Source: Bradyrhizobium sp. Ec3.3 (GTDB lineage: Bacteria; Pseudomonadota; Alphaproteobacteria; Rhizobiales; Xanthobacteraceae). From it: a DNA stretch of 59,867 bases. The notes under the pieces are model-generated. The model ran no database searches, was not told where the DNA came from, and worked only from the letters and a program-made list of their open reading frames with translations. How positions within the stretch are numbered: the stretch's first letter is position 1; every line of letters starts with the position of its first letter. A program made the translations under genes and the position numbers. Of the stretch, positions 16,577 to 25,313 are shown in pieces. The stretch is taken from contig NZ_AXAS01000052.1 of NCBI RefSeq assembly GCF_000472925.1, forward strand, positions 1 to 59,867. The letters run 5' to 3'.

Positions 16577-17623
16577 ATGAGCATTACCAGGCGTCAGGCG
16601 CTGATCGCGGGCTCCGTATTGGCCGGCGCATCGCTGCTGCCGGGACGATTGCGCGCGGAGGGCAAGCAGGTCTCGCTCGCTTTCGGACCGGTGTCGCCGG
16701 TCTACGCCATCGGCATGATCGCGGAGCTGAAGGGGTACTTCAGGGACGAAGGGCTCGATTCAAAGCTCGTGACCGGCAATGCCGGCACGTTCGGCCGCCA
16801 GACGCTGGCGGCAGGGCAGGCGCTGTTCGCGCATGGCGATGCCAGCCATCCGCTCCAGCTCAGCGCGCGCGGCAAGCCCTGCAAGATCCTGCTTGCGACC
16901 GAGATGGTGTGTTCCTACGCCAACATCATGGTCCGGCAGGATCTCTATGAGAGCGGCATCAATTCGGTCGAGAAGCTTGCGGACTACAAGCGCGCGGACG
17001 GGGCCAAGCCGATCGTCGCAGCCACTGCGATCGGCTCGGGCACCTGGGTGTTCGGCACCTATGTGTTCGAGGCGCGCGGTCTCGCCGACAAGGTGAACTG
17101 GGTCGCAGGCGGAGGGCCCAACACGATGTTCCCCTCGCTCCAGACCAAGCAGTTCGACGCCATCATGGCGCCGCCGAGCTGGATCGTCGAAGTCGAGAAG
17201 AAGGGGTTTGGCAGGACGATCTACGACACGTCAAAGCCCGGTGTGTTCGAGAAGGATTTCGGCGGCACGCTGCCCGTGCTCGTGATCTACACACTCCAGG
17301 ACACGGTCGAGCAGGACAAGGCGATGGTGCAGGGCTACGTCAACGCGATCTACCGCGCGATGGCCTTCGTGAAGACGACGCCGCTCGCGGACGTGCAGGC
17401 GCTGGTCACGCCGAAATATTTCTCCGGCATCGACCCCGATGCGATCAGCGCCGAGCTCGGCTTCGACAAGTCGACCTGGGCCTATGACGGGGTTATCGAC
17501 AAGTCCTCGTTCGAACGCGGCGCCAAGCCCTGGTACCGCAAGGGCACCGACATTCCCGAAACCAAGTATGAGGATGTCGTCGACATGAGCTTCCTTGAGG
17601 CAGCCAGGGCGAAATACAAATGA
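16577..17623 (+). CDS. ABC transporter substrate-binding protein (NMT1/SsuA-like)
   Basis: This 348-residue periplasmic protein has a twin-arginine-like signal (ITRRQALIAGSVLAGASLLPG) and a NitT/TauT-type fold: YAIGMIAELKGYFRDEGLD, a GDASHPLQL ligand-loop region and repeated segments that alternate strand and helix. AGGGAGGAG lies upstream of the ATG. It is the first gene of the importer SBP-ATPase-permease and overlaps the ATPase by 4 bp. The substrate is not readable, but the operon partners suggest a small carboxylate. Confidence 0.9.
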   Translation: MSITRRQALIAGSVLAGASLLPGRLRAEGKQVSLAFGPVSPVYAIGMIAELKGYFRDEGLDSKLVTGNAGTFGRQTLAAGQALFAHGDASHPLQLSARGKPCKILLATEMVCSYANIMVRQDLYESGINSVEKLADYKRADGAKPIVAATAIGSGTWVFGTYVFEARGLADKVNWVAGGGPNTMFPSLQTKQFDAIMAPPSWIVEVEKKGFGRTIYDTSKPGVFEKDFGGTLPVLVIYTLQDTVEQDKAMVQGYVNAIYRAMAFVKTTPLADVQALVTPKYFSGIDPDAISAELGFDKSTWAYDGVIDKSSFERGAKPWYRKGTDIPETKYEDVVDMSFLEAARAKYK

Positions 17624-18465
17624 TGGCTGCACCCAGCCCGGGCCTCGCGCGCGCGAGAGACGACGACAGGGCCGCGGCGCGCACGCGCATCGCCGTGCAA
17701 TGTCTCGCCAAACGCTTCAATGCATCTGGCCGGGAGTTCGTGGCGGTCGATGATGTGTCCTTCGAAGTCAAGCAGGGCGAGTTCGTCGCGCTGCTCGGCC
17801 CATCCGGCTGCGGCAAGAGCACCATTCTCAACATGGTGGCGGGGCTGTTGCCGCGCTCGGGCGGGCGCATCCTCATCGACGACGACACCGTCGAGACCGG
17901 CAAGGTCAACCCCAGGGTCGGCTATGTCTTCCAGCGCGACACACTCTTTCCCTGGCGGACCGTGGAGCAGAACATCGGCTATGGGTTGGAGATCGCAGGG
18001 CTGCCGAAGACGGAGCGCGCCCGGCGCGTCGCTTCGGCCGTGGAGAAGGCCGGGCTCACAGGTTTTGCGCAGAGCTTCCCGCGCATGCTCTCCGGCGGCA
18101 TGCGCCAGCGCGTCGCCTTGATGCGGACGCTGATCCTGGAGCCCGAAATCCTGCTGATGGACGAACCGTTCGGCGCGCTCGATACCCACACCAAGCTCGA
18201 GATGCACAAGACTCTGCTGGAGATCTGGGAGCGCGAGCGGCAGACCGTGCTGTTCGTGACGCACGACCTCGGCGAGGCGCTGACACTCGCAAGCCGCATC
18301 ATCCTGCTCTCGGCGCGGCCCGGGCGGCTCAAGGAGGATTTCGACGTCGCCATCGCGCGGCCGCGCGATCCCGTGGCCGTGCGCGAGACCGCCGAATTCG
18401 GCCGCCTCTATTCCCACATCTGGCATTCCCTCGGCGAAGAATTCCGCCGCACCAGGGCTGACTGA
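17620..18465 (+). CDS. ABC transporter ATPase (NitT/TauT type)
   Basis: This 281-residue ATPase has Walker A LLGPSGCGKST, a Q-loop VFQRD, signature LSGGMRQRVALMR, Walker B ILLMDEPFGALD and the switch histidine in FVTHDLGEAL. It resembles SsuB/TauB/NrtD-type ATPases that energise uptake of sulfonates, nitrate or aromatic acids. It is translationally coupled to the binding protein and followed after 1 bp by the permease gene. Confidence 0.93.
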   Translation: MMAAPSPGLARARDDDRAAARTRIAVQCLAKRFNASGREFVAVDDVSFEVKQGEFVALLGPSGCGKSTILNMVAGLLPRSGGRILIDDDTVETGKVNPRVGYVFQRDTLFPWRTVEQNIGYGLEIAGLPKTERARRVASAVEKAGLTGFAQSFPRMLSGGMRQRVALMRTLILEPEILLMDEPFGALDTHTKLEMHKTLLEIWERERQTVLFVTHDLGEALTLASRIILLSARPGRLKEDFDVAIARPRDPVAVRETAEFGRLYSHIWHSLGEEFRRTRAD

Positions 18466-18466
18466 C

Positions 18467-19318
18467 ATGGCGAAAAGCCGAACCGTGATCCTGCTCTGGC
18501 AACTGGCCATTCTCGCAGCTGTGCTCGTCATCTGGCAGTGGGGCTTTGAATGGAGCAAGGCGCTGCTGCCGAAGGCTTACGTGCCAAAAATCCTCGATCC
18601 TTATTTCGTCGCCAAGCCGTCGCTGATCTGGCAGAGTTTTCTGCGGCTGGGCTGCTTCTCTGACGCCGCTGGCTTTGCCGCCTGCATCAAGGGCAACGAC
18701 AATAATCTGTGGCTCGCCACGCTGGTCACGTTGAAAAACACCTGGTGGGGATTCTTGTTCGGATCTTTGAGCGGAATCGCGGCCGGCCTGATCCTCGGCC
18801 GTTCCGATTTCCTGGCCCGCGTGTTCGGCCCCTACATCGTGGCGCTCAACTCCATCCCGCGCATCGCGCTGGTGCCGCTCGTCATCCTGATCTTCGGCCT
18901 CGGCGATCTCTCCAAGATCGCGACCGCCTGGCTGGTCGTGTTCTTCGTGGTGTTCTTCAACACCTTTGAGGGAACGCGCGCGGTCGATCGCGACCAGATC
19001 GCAGTCGCCCGTCTGCTCGGCGCCAGCGAATTCACCGTGCTGCGTACCGTCGTGATCCCGTCCGCGCTCGCCTGGGTGTTCGCTTCGCTCCTGCCGGCGG
19101 TGTCTTTTGCGCTGATCGGCGTTATCGTCGGCGAATTCATCGGCGCCGAACGCGGGCTCGGCAAGCTCATCATCGAAGCGGAAGCGCGCGCCAACGCCAG
19201 CGAGATGATGGTCGCCATCTTCGTCATGATGTTCGTCGGCATTTTGCTCGCGGTCGCCGTACGCTCGCTGCAGTCCTACCTGCTGCGCTGGCAGCCGCAA
19301 TTCGAGCCGTCGGCATAA
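18467..19318 (+). CDS. ABC transporter permease (NitT/TauT type)
   Basis: This 283-residue inner-membrane protein has about six hydrophobic segments and the permease EAA-like loop RDQIAVARLLGASEFTVLRTVVIPSAL, preceded by LGDLSKIATAWLVVFFVVFFNTFEG, which is typical of SsuC/TauC permeases. The SBP, ATPase and permease form one complete importer. No terminator is seen after the stop. Confidence 0.92.
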   Translation: MAKSRTVILLWQLAILAAVLVIWQWGFEWSKALLPKAYVPKILDPYFVAKPSLIWQSFLRLGCFSDAAGFAACIKGNDNNLWLATLVTLKNTWWGFLFGSLSGIAAGLILGRSDFLARVFGPYIVALNSIPRIALVPLVILIFGLGDLSKIATAWLVVFFVVFFNTFEGTRAVDRDQIAVARLLGASEFTVLRTVVIPSALAWVFASLLPAVSFALIGVIVGEFIGAERGLGKLIIEAEARANASEMMVAIFVMMFVGILLAVAVRSLQSYLLRWQPQFEPSA

Positions 19319-19413
19319 GGCTGCAGGATTCGAGAAGCTTCCGTCATGCACTCCTGCAGTCCGGAGCTTGTAGTCGCCATCGATAAGGAGCCACGCGTCG
19401 CCGTGCGCGGTCA

Positions 19414-19911
19414 CTAAGGCAGCGAGGCAGCAATGTCTGCGATCGACCTGAACAGGATCAACGGATCATCTTTGGATGGGACGAAGCCGCGCCGCGACCA
19501 GAAGGCAGCCGCGTCAAGGTCAACCGCATTCACGACGAGAGCGCGCCCACCGATCAGGCCGGCGGCGGTCACGCAACGCTCGAGCGCATGTTTGAGGAGT
19601 CCGGTCCCGACACCCTTGCCTATCCAGTTCTGATCCGTTGCGAGTTGTCCGAGGAGCAGGCAGGGGACGGGGGCCGGGGGCTGTCCGGTTCGGATTGATC
19701 GCGGCAAATGCGCAGGCACGATCGCCGTTGGCGCGAGGCCATAATAGCCGATCACCTGATTTGCTTCATGAACCACGATGACGGCGGTGAAGCCCTTCTG
19801 CTGGTTGGAGAGCGCTCGCGTCTTGAGCCAGCGGTCGAGCGACGGCTTGCCACAGGAAAAGGGTTCGAGATCGTGTTCTGCCGTGGGCGGTTCCGGGCCG
19901 GAAATGGCCAA
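19414..19911 (-). CDS. GNAT toxin of a DUF1778 toxin-antitoxin pair (TacT-like)
   Basis: This 165-residue GNAT protein has AEHDLEPFSCGKPSLDRWLK at the N-terminus and LGQLATDQNWIGKGVGTGLL as acetyl-CoA loop, which are hallmarks of TacT/AtaT-type toxins that acetylate aminoacyl-tRNA and stop translation. The C-terminus has the family's FWSRRGFVPSKDDPLILF. It starts at a TTG at 19911, 3 bp after the antitoxin stop. Low translation from TTG would keep the toxin below the antitoxin. Confidence 0.88.
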   Translation of the reverse strand: MAISGPEPPTAEHDLEPFSCGKPSLDRWLKTRALSNQQKGFTAVIVVHEANQVIGYYGLAPTAIVPAHLPRSIRTGQPPAPVPCLLLGQLATDQNWIGKGVGTGLLKHALERCVTAAGLIGGRALVVNAVDLDAAAFWSRRGFVPSKDDPLILFRSIADIAASLP

Positions 19912-19914
19912 GCC

Positions 19915-20211
19915 TCAGCTCCTAGCCTTCGAGCTGCCGGTCTCCCAAGGCGCAGCCCGCCGAAAAATCTCCTTCAGCTCCGGCACGGGCTTGGCAGGTT
20001 CGGATATCGTAGCGAGGAATGCTTTGAACCCTGCGGCACTCATTCGGATAGGGAGTGTCTCCATCAACACATCCTCTGCAGCGCGAACGGCCGCGTCACG
20101 TACGAAATCAGTGCGCGAGCGGCCGCGCAGCGTTGCCGCCCGATCGATGATCGCGATGTCGGATTCGGGCAATCGCATCGACAACGGATGTTCCTTGCGC
20201 CGGGCAGCCAT
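19915..20211 (-). CDS. DUF1778 ribbon-helix-helix antitoxin (TacA-like)
   Basis: This 98-residue protein has an N-terminal ribbon-helix-helix (KEHPLSMRLPESDIAIIDRA, GRSRTDFVRDAAVRAAEDVL) and a C-terminal toxin-binding tail. DUF1778 proteins bind DNA and neutralise the partner GNAT. The start at 20211 (MAARRKEH) is family-like; an in-frame ATG at 20226 is possible. A dyad upstream is its likely operator. Confidence 0.88.
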   Translation of the reverse strand: MAARRKEHPLSMRLPESDIAIIDRAATLRGRSRTDFVRDAAVRAAEDVLMETLPIRMSAAGFKAFLATISEPAKPVPELKEIFRRAAPWETGSSKARS

Positions 20212-20239
20212 GGGCAATCTCCACAAAATGAGGTCCTAC

Positions 20240-20260
20240 TGTAGCGCATTTTGCAATACA
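20240..20260. promoter_or_regulatory. Candidate operator of the toxin-antitoxin operon
   Basis: An imperfect 21-bp dyad, TGTA-N2-GCA-N3-TGC-N2-TACA, lies about 30 bp upstream of the antitoxin start. Arms match at 14 of 21 positions. The location fits autoregulation by the antitoxin/toxin complex. A ribbon-helix-helix protein would read such short inverted arms. Confidence 0.55.
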
Positions 20261-20285
20261 TGAAAAGTGCCGCTGTGTGGTCGAT

Positions 20286-21533
20286 CTACCGGCTGAACCG
20301 CGCCACCAGCTCGACATGCGGCGTGTGGCGGAACTGGTCGACCGGCACGACGGCCTCGAGCTTGTAGCCGCCATCGATCAGCAGCCGCGCGTCGCGTGCG
20401 AACGTCGCGACGTTGCAGGACACCGCGATCACGACTGGCACCTTGCTTGCGGCGAGTTTTAGCGCCTGCGCCTGCGCGCCCTGGCGTGGCGGGTCGAACA
20501 CGACGGCGTCGAAGTCGCGCAGCTCCTGCGGCACCAGGGGACGGCGGAACAGGTCGCGCGGCGTGGCCGTGATCGGCTTCAGGCCCGGGGTACGCGCAGC
20601 TTTCGCGAGCGCCGCGACAGCGCCGGCGTCGCTGTCATAGGCCGTGACGCGCGCCTTCTCCGCAAGTCTCAAGGCAAAGGGACCGACGCCGCAGAAGAGA
20701 TCGACGATCTCCTTCGCCTTGCCGACGCGCTCGCTCACCAGCGCGGCCAGCGTCTCTTCGCCCGCCACAGTTGCCTGGAGGAAAGAGCCCGGGGGCAGCG
20801 TCACCTCTGCGCGCCCCATGCGCAGCGTCGGCGGCAGCCGTTGCAGCACGAGCTCGCCATGCCGCGTCAGCCGCGCCAGGCGATGCTGCTCGGCGACGCC
20901 CGAAACGGCCGCGACCATCGCGGCCGGCAGCGGACCCGATCCGCGCACGTCGACATCGAGGCCGTTCTCGGTTGCAGTGACCTGGATGTCGAGCGGCTTG
21001 GTCACCGCCATTTTCGACGTCAGCGGCTCGGCGATTGCCCAGGCCGCATCGAGCGCACCTTCGAGCGAGGGATCGAGGATCGGACAGCGATGGATCGGGA
21101 TGACGTCATGCGAGCTCGTCGCAGCAAAGCCCACTTTCAGGATCTCATGCGTGCCGAACCGGCCATGCAGTGTGATGCGGCGGCGTCCCGCGCCATGGGC
21201 GTCGACCAGCGGCGCCACCTCGCACGCGACGCCGGCCTGTGCCAGCGTCTCGACCACGATGTTGCGCTTCCAGGCCTGGTACGGCGCGGCCGCCCAATGC
21301 TGGATCGCGCAGCCGCCGCAGACGCCGAAATGCGGACAAAACGGCGCGATGCGCTCGGGGCTTGCCACATCCACCGCGAGCAGCTTGCGGCGGTCCGGAT
21401 GATGGCCGGGAACCTGCTCGACCTCGACGGTCTCGCCGCCGAGCGCATAGGGCACGTAGATCGCCTCGCGTTCGTCGAGGCAGACACCGTCGCCGCGATG
21501 GCCGACGTGATCGATCTTCAGGCGCTCAACCAC
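20286..21533 (-). CDS. TrmA/RlmD-like class I RNA (uracil-5-)methyltransferase
   Basis: This protein of about 415 residues starts at GTG 21533. An N-terminal TRAM-like beta barrel (LKIDHVGHRGDGVCLDEREAIYV) is followed by the 4Fe-4S cysteines CPHFGVCGGC, the SAM site DLFCGVGPFALRLA, FDPPRQG and the catalytic VSCNVATFARD. This is the 5-methyluridine methyltransferase family for rRNA or tRNA; which base is modified cannot be told. It overlaps tlyA by 8 bp, so the two RNA methyltransferases are coupled. Confidence 0.9.
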   Translation of the reverse strand: MVERLKIDHVGHRGDGVCLDEREAIYVPYALGGETVEVEQVPGHHPDRRKLLAVDVASPERIAPFCPHFGVCGGCAIQHWAAAPYQAWKRNIVVETLAQAGVACEVAPLVDAHGAGRRRITLHGRFGTHEILKVGFAATSSHDVIPIHRCPILDPSLEGALDAAWAIAEPLTSKMAVTKPLDIQVTATENGLDVDVRGSGPLPAAMVAAVSGVAEQHRLARLTRHGELVLQRLPPTLRMGRAEVTLPPGSFLQATVAGEETLAALVSERVGKAKEIVDLFCGVGPFALRLAEKARVTAYDSDAGAVAALAKAARTPGLKPITATPRDLFRRPLVPQELRDFDAVVFDPPRQGAQAQALKLAASKVPVVIAVSCNVATFARDARLLIDGGYKLEAVVPVDQFRHTPHVELVARFSR

Positions 21534-22260
21534 GGCGCGCGCCCAGGAAGAATTCGACGTTGCCGTCGCCACCAGTGATCGGCGAGGGAAATACCTCGAT
21601 GTCGGTACAGCCGAGCGAGGCGGCAAAGGCCGCGATATCGTCGCAGATCTCCTGATGCACGTCGGCGTCGCGGATGATCCCCTTCTTGTTATGCTTCCGC
21701 TCCGCCTCGAACTGCGGCTTGATCAGCGCGAGCAGGCTCATCGGTGCCGCCGCCAGCGACAGCGCCACCGGCAGCACCGTCTTCAGCGAGATGAAGCTGA
21801 CGTCGATGACGACGATATCGGGCCGCGCCGGCAGGCGCTTGCCTTCGTAAGAGCGGATGTCGGTCTCCTCCATCGAGACGATCCTGGGATGACCGCGCAG
21901 CGAGGGGTGCAGCTGCTCGCGCCCGACATCGACGGCGAAAACGAGGCTCGCGCCGTTTGCCAGCAGCACCTCGGTGAAGCCGCCGGTGGAGGCGCCGACG
22001 TCGAGGCAGACATGGTCCTCGATCTCGATGGGGTAGCGTTCCAGCGCACCGGCGAGCTTGACGCCGCCGCGCGAGACATAAGGATGCGCCGGCTCGGCCT
22101 GGAGCACAGCATTCTCCGCGATGGTCTCGGAGGGTTTTGTGACGGGCTTGTCATTGGCGGTGACGAGCCCGGCCTCGATCGCCGCGCGCGCCCGCGCTCG
22201 GCTCTCGAACAGGCCGCGCTCGACCAGAAGAACATCCGCGCGCTTGCGGGGAGGGGACAT
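21526..22260 (-). CDS. tlyA: TlyA family rRNA 2'-O-methyltransferase
   Basis: This 244-residue protein has an S4 RNA-binding domain at residues 5-65 (RADVLLVERGLFESRARARA, GLVTANDKPVTKPSE) and an FtsJ-like methyltransferase domain with CLDVGASTGGFTEVLL, DVGREQLHPSLRGHPR and VVIDVSFISLKTVLP. TlyA methylates cytidines of 16S and 23S rRNA in mycobacteria and is often linked to haemolysis annotations. It follows the dxs and deoxyribosyltransferase genes on the minus strand. Confidence 0.92.
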   Translation of the reverse strand: MSPPRKRADVLLVERGLFESRARARAAIEAGLVTANDKPVTKPSETIAENAVLQAEPAHPYVSRGGVKLAGALERYPIEIEDHVCLDVGASTGGFTEVLLANGASLVFAVDVGREQLHPSLRGHPRIVSMEETDIRSYEGKRLPARPDIVVIDVSFISLKTVLPVALSLAAAPMSLLALIKPQFEAERKHNKKGIIRDADVHQEICDDIAAFAASLGCTDIEVFPSPITGGDGNVEFFLGARRG

Positions 22261-22285
22261 CAGGTTCTCCGGACGACCAAAGCGC

Positions 22286-22840
22286 TTATGTAAGCAAGCG
22301 TCGCGCGGCCGCCATCCGGACGCAAGTCTCGAACGCGGCGAGATCGTGCCAGACGTCGACGGGCATCTTTGCCGGCGTCACCAGCGGGCAGCCGTGCAGC
22401 TCCAGCGCGTGGATCATCATGAGATTGTCGACCAGGCCAAAATCCTCGATCGTCAGTCCCTGCGCATCGACCAGGCGGCCGTCCTCGGTCGTGACATCCA
22501 TGAAGCGGCCGACGCGGTCGGCATAGACGGCGGGATCGTTGGAGTAGGCGAGGCACAGCTTGCCGCGGCCGGCCATGTAACCGAGTTCGTAGACAGTGCC
22601 GGGGTCGGCGCCCGCGGCGCGGAAGGGTGTGAGATTGGCGATGATGGCCTCGGCGGCATCCATCATCGCCTCGTTGGCGGTGAAGATCTGCCGCGAAGCA
22701 TCGGGCGCGGTGAGATCGATCGCGTTGTCGAGGGGATAAAGGCCGTCGAGCCCCTGGGCAGCGCAGATCGCGACCTTGCGCCGGCCGATCTCAACCGCAT
22801 CCGGCAGGAACACGTCGGGGCCTGCCAGATAGATTTTCAT
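22286..22840 (-). CDS. Nucleoside 2-deoxyribosyltransferase
   Basis: This 184-residue protein starts at ATG 22840 with MKIYLAGPDVFLPDAVEIG. Family motifs follow: LYPLDN, an active-site-like ADPGTVYELGYMAGRGK containing the catalytic glutamate, and DNLMMIHALELHG. The enzyme exchanges the base on deoxyribonucleosides. It is placed between dxs and tlyA, an arrangement I associate with Bradyrhizobium and relatives. Confidence 0.88.
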   Translation of the reverse strand: MKIYLAGPDVFLPDAVEIGRRKVAICAAQGLDGLYPLDNAIDLTAPDASRQIFTANEAMMDAAEAIIANLTPFRAAGADPGTVYELGYMAGRGKLCLAYSNDPAVYADRVGRFMDVTTEDGRLVDAQGLTIEDFGLVDNLMMIHALELHGCPLVTPAKMPVDVWHDLAAFETCVRMAAARRLLT

Positions 22841-22889
22841 GGGGAACCGTTCAGGAGAATCAGGCGAGCTGCGCACCGCGGCGAAAACT

Positions 22890-23018
22890 GCGCTCCCTCC
22901 CCCGCGTGCGGGGGGAGGGCTGGGGAGAGGGTGTCTCCGCAATCGAGAACCCCCAAGAGGGGAAAGCCCTCACCCGGATCGCTTTCGCGATCCGACCTCT
23001 CCCGCAAGCGGGAGAGGT
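22890..23018. repeat. Composite dispersed hairpin repeat at the 3' end of dxs
   Basis: Two halves of an intergenic repeat face each other. The right half has a variable stem GGATCGC/GCGATCC (22976-22993) and a conserved stem CCTCTCCCGC/GCGGGAGAGG (22996-23017). The left half has CTCCCTCCCCCGC pairing with GCGGGGGGAGGG. The right half recurs at 32503-32565 with another variable stem. It ends 9 bp from the dxs stop and may act as a terminator or RNA stabiliser. Confidence 0.7.
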
Positions 23019-23026
23019 AAACAGAC

Positions 23027-24955
23027 TCAGGCGAGCTTGACCGTCTCGGTCTTCACATCCTTGCCGAGCGCCTCGAACACCTTGGCGACGATGCCCTTGG
23101 CGTCGAGACCGGCGCGGCCGTACATCGCGGCCGGCGTGTCGTGGTCGAGGAAAACGTCGGGCAGCACCATCGAGCGGAACCGCACCGCGCCGCTGTCGAG
23201 CACGCCCTGGTCGGTCAGGAACTGCGCGACATGCGAGCCGAAGCCGCCGACCGAGCCTTCCTCGATCGTGATCAGGATCTCGTGCTCGCGGGCGAGCTTG
23301 AGCACCAGGTCGGTATCGAGCGGCTTCATGAAGCGCGCGTCCGCGATCGTGGTGGAGAGGCCGTGCGCGGCGAGCTCGTCGGCCGCCTTCTCGCACTCGG
23401 CAAGACGGGTGCCGAAGGAGAGCAGGGCGATCTTGTTGCCCTGGCGGACGACGCGGCCCTTGCCGATCTCGAGGGGAATGCCGACCTCGGGCATTTCGAC
23501 GCCGCGGCCCTCGCCGCGCGGATAGCGCAGCGCGCTCGGACGGTCGTTGATCGCGACCTGGGTCGCGACCATGTGCACCATTTCGGCTTCGTCGGAGGCC
23601 GCCATGATCACCATGTTCGGCAGACAGCCCAGATAGGCGTTGTCGAACGAGCCCGCATGCGTCGCGCCGTCAGCGCCGACGAGGCCGGCGCGATCGATGG
23701 CGAAGCGCACCGGCAGGCTCTGGATCGCGACGTCATGCACGACCTGGTCGTAGCCGCGCTGCAAGAAGGTCGAGTAGATCGCACAGAACGGCTTGTATCC
23801 TTCGGTGGCGAGGCCGGCGGCAAACGTCACCGCGTGCTGCTCGGCGATACCGACGTCGAAGGTCCTGTTGGGGAACGCCTTGTTGAAGATGTCGACGCCA
23901 GTGCCGGACGGCATTGCCGCGGTGATGGCGACGATCTTGTCGTCCTTCTGGGCTTCCTTGACCAGGCTCTGACCGAACACGTTCTGGTAGGCCGGCGCAT
24001 TCGGTTTGGCCTTGGCCTGAGTGCCGGTCGCGACGTCGAACTTGACGACCGCGTGGTACTTGTCTGCGGAGGCTTCCGCCGGGCCGTAGCCCTTGCCCTT
24101 CTGGGTCACGACGTGGACCAGGATCGGGCCGGTCTCCATGTCGCGCACATTCTTCAGAACGGGCAGCAGGTGGTCGAGATTGTGGCCGTCGATCGGACCG
24201 ACGTAATAGAAGCCGAGCTCCTCGAACAGCGTGCCGCCGTCCATCATGAAGCCGCGGGAGTATTCCTCGACGCGGTTGGCGCGGTTGGCGATGATCTTGG
24301 GCAGGCGCTTGTTGATCTGCTTGGCCGCTTCGCGCAGCGTGCGATAGGTCTTGCCGGAGTAGAGCCGCGACAGATACGCGCTCATCGCGCCGACCGGCGG
24401 GGCGATCGACATGTCGTTGTCGTTGAGGATGACGATCAGGCGGGAGTTCATCGCGCCCGCATTGTTCATCGCCTCATAGGCCATGCCTGCCGACATCGAG
24501 CCGTCGCCGATCACGGCGATGACGTTGTTCTTGCCGCCGGCGAGGTCGCGCGCCACCGCCATGCCGAGGCCGGCCGAGATCGAGGTCGAGGAGTGCGCCG
24601 CGCCGAACGGATCGTAGTCGCTCTCGCTGCGCTTGGTGAAGCCGGAGAGGCCGCCGCCGGTGCGCAAGGTGCGGATGCGGTCGCGCCGCCCGGTCAGGAT
24701 CTTGTGCGGATAGGCCTGGTGGCCGACGTCCCAGATCAGCCGGTCGCGCGGCGTATCGAAGATGTAATGGATCGCGGTGGTCAGCTCGACCACGCCGAGG
24801 CCCGCGCCGAAGTGACCGCCGGTCACGGAAACGGCGTCGATCGTCTCCTGCCTCAGCTCGTCTGCGACCTGGTGGACCTGCTCGATCTTGAGCTTGCGCA
24901 GGTCATCCGGCGTTCGGATGGTGTCGAGAAGCGGCGTCTTGCTGTATGCGTTCAC
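23027..24955 (-). CDS. dxs: 1-deoxy-D-xylulose-5-phosphate synthase
   Basis: This 642-residue thiamine-diphosphate enzyme makes DXP from pyruvate and glyceraldehyde 3-phosphate, the first step of the MEP isoprenoid pathway. The N-terminal half has the TPP motif GDGSMSAGMAYEAMNNAG followed by NDNDMSI, and HAYPHKILTGR-type surroundings (GHQAYPHKIL). The C-terminal half has GIAEQHAVTFAAGLA and DGATHAGSFD. The GTG at 24955 gives MNAYSKTPLLDTI, the normal family N-terminus; the longer ORF from 25048 adds an arginine-rich non-homologous stretch. Confidence 0.96.
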   Translation of the reverse strand: MNAYSKTPLLDTIRTPDDLRKLKIEQVHQVADELRQETIDAVSVTGGHFGAGLGVVELTTAIHYIFDTPRDRLIWDVGHQAYPHKILTGRRDRIRTLRTGGGLSGFTKRSESDYDPFGAAHSSTSISAGLGMAVARDLAGGKNNVIAVIGDGSMSAGMAYEAMNNAGAMNSRLIVILNDNDMSIAPPVGAMSAYLSRLYSGKTYRTLREAAKQINKRLPKIIANRANRVEEYSRGFMMDGGTLFEELGFYYVGPIDGHNLDHLLPVLKNVRDMETGPILVHVVTQKGKGYGPAEASADKYHAVVKFDVATGTQAKAKPNAPAYQNVFGQSLVKEAQKDDKIVAITAAMPSGTGVDIFNKAFPNRTFDVGIAEQHAVTFAAGLATEGYKPFCAIYSTFLQRGYDQVVHDVAIQSLPVRFAIDRAGLVGADGATHAGSFDNAYLGCLPNMVIMAASDEAEMVHMVATQVAINDRPSALRYPRGEGRGVEMPEVGIPLEIGKGRVVRQGNKIALLSFGTRLAECEKAADELAAHGLSTTIADARFMKPLDTDLVLKLAREHEILITIEEGSVGGFGSHVAQFLTDQGVLDSGAVRFRSMVLPDVFLDHDTPAAMYGRAGLDAKGIVAKVFEALGKDVKTETVKLA

Positions 24956-25313
24956 GGCGATTTCCAATTTTAAGGGCCGGACGACCGTCCGGCGCGAGAT
25001 GGGTATGCACAATATTGGCGCAGCGCGAGCCCTGACTGTCGGAGCCACCTGCGCAGGGGCAAAGCCCCTTCTTCAAGCTTAAGTGAGCCTAAGTGCGCTC
25101 CGGTTCAGTCTCTGTGATCTTGTCACTCAGCTCGGCGTCACCCGTCCCAGCCAATTTCATTAGCTATTTGAAGCACTTGCCGTCAGCAATATTTGCTTAC
25201 GAAAGGCTCTCAAATAGCCATAGTCCGCGCACCTTTACACCAAAGCTGCCGCCAAAGCCAACCCGTTAGGCCCCTGGACAGGGTATGAGCCTGCAAGCCT
25301 TGGGCCGGTTTGG
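24956..25313. other. Intergenic region upstream of dxs
   Basis: About 360 bp between dxs and the membrane hydrolase gene, both minus strand. It presumably holds the dxs promoter. I see no riboswitch, terminator or small gene that I can support. Confidence 0.5.

Noticed and set aside
22890..23018. Repeated hairpins taken as a CRISPR array
   Set aside because: Only paired stems, no regular spacers, and no cas genes in the window.
23141..24973. 610-residue plus-strand open frame opposite dxs
   Set aside because: It is the complement of a well-supported dxs gene; high GC leaves the opposite frame open and the translation has no motifs.
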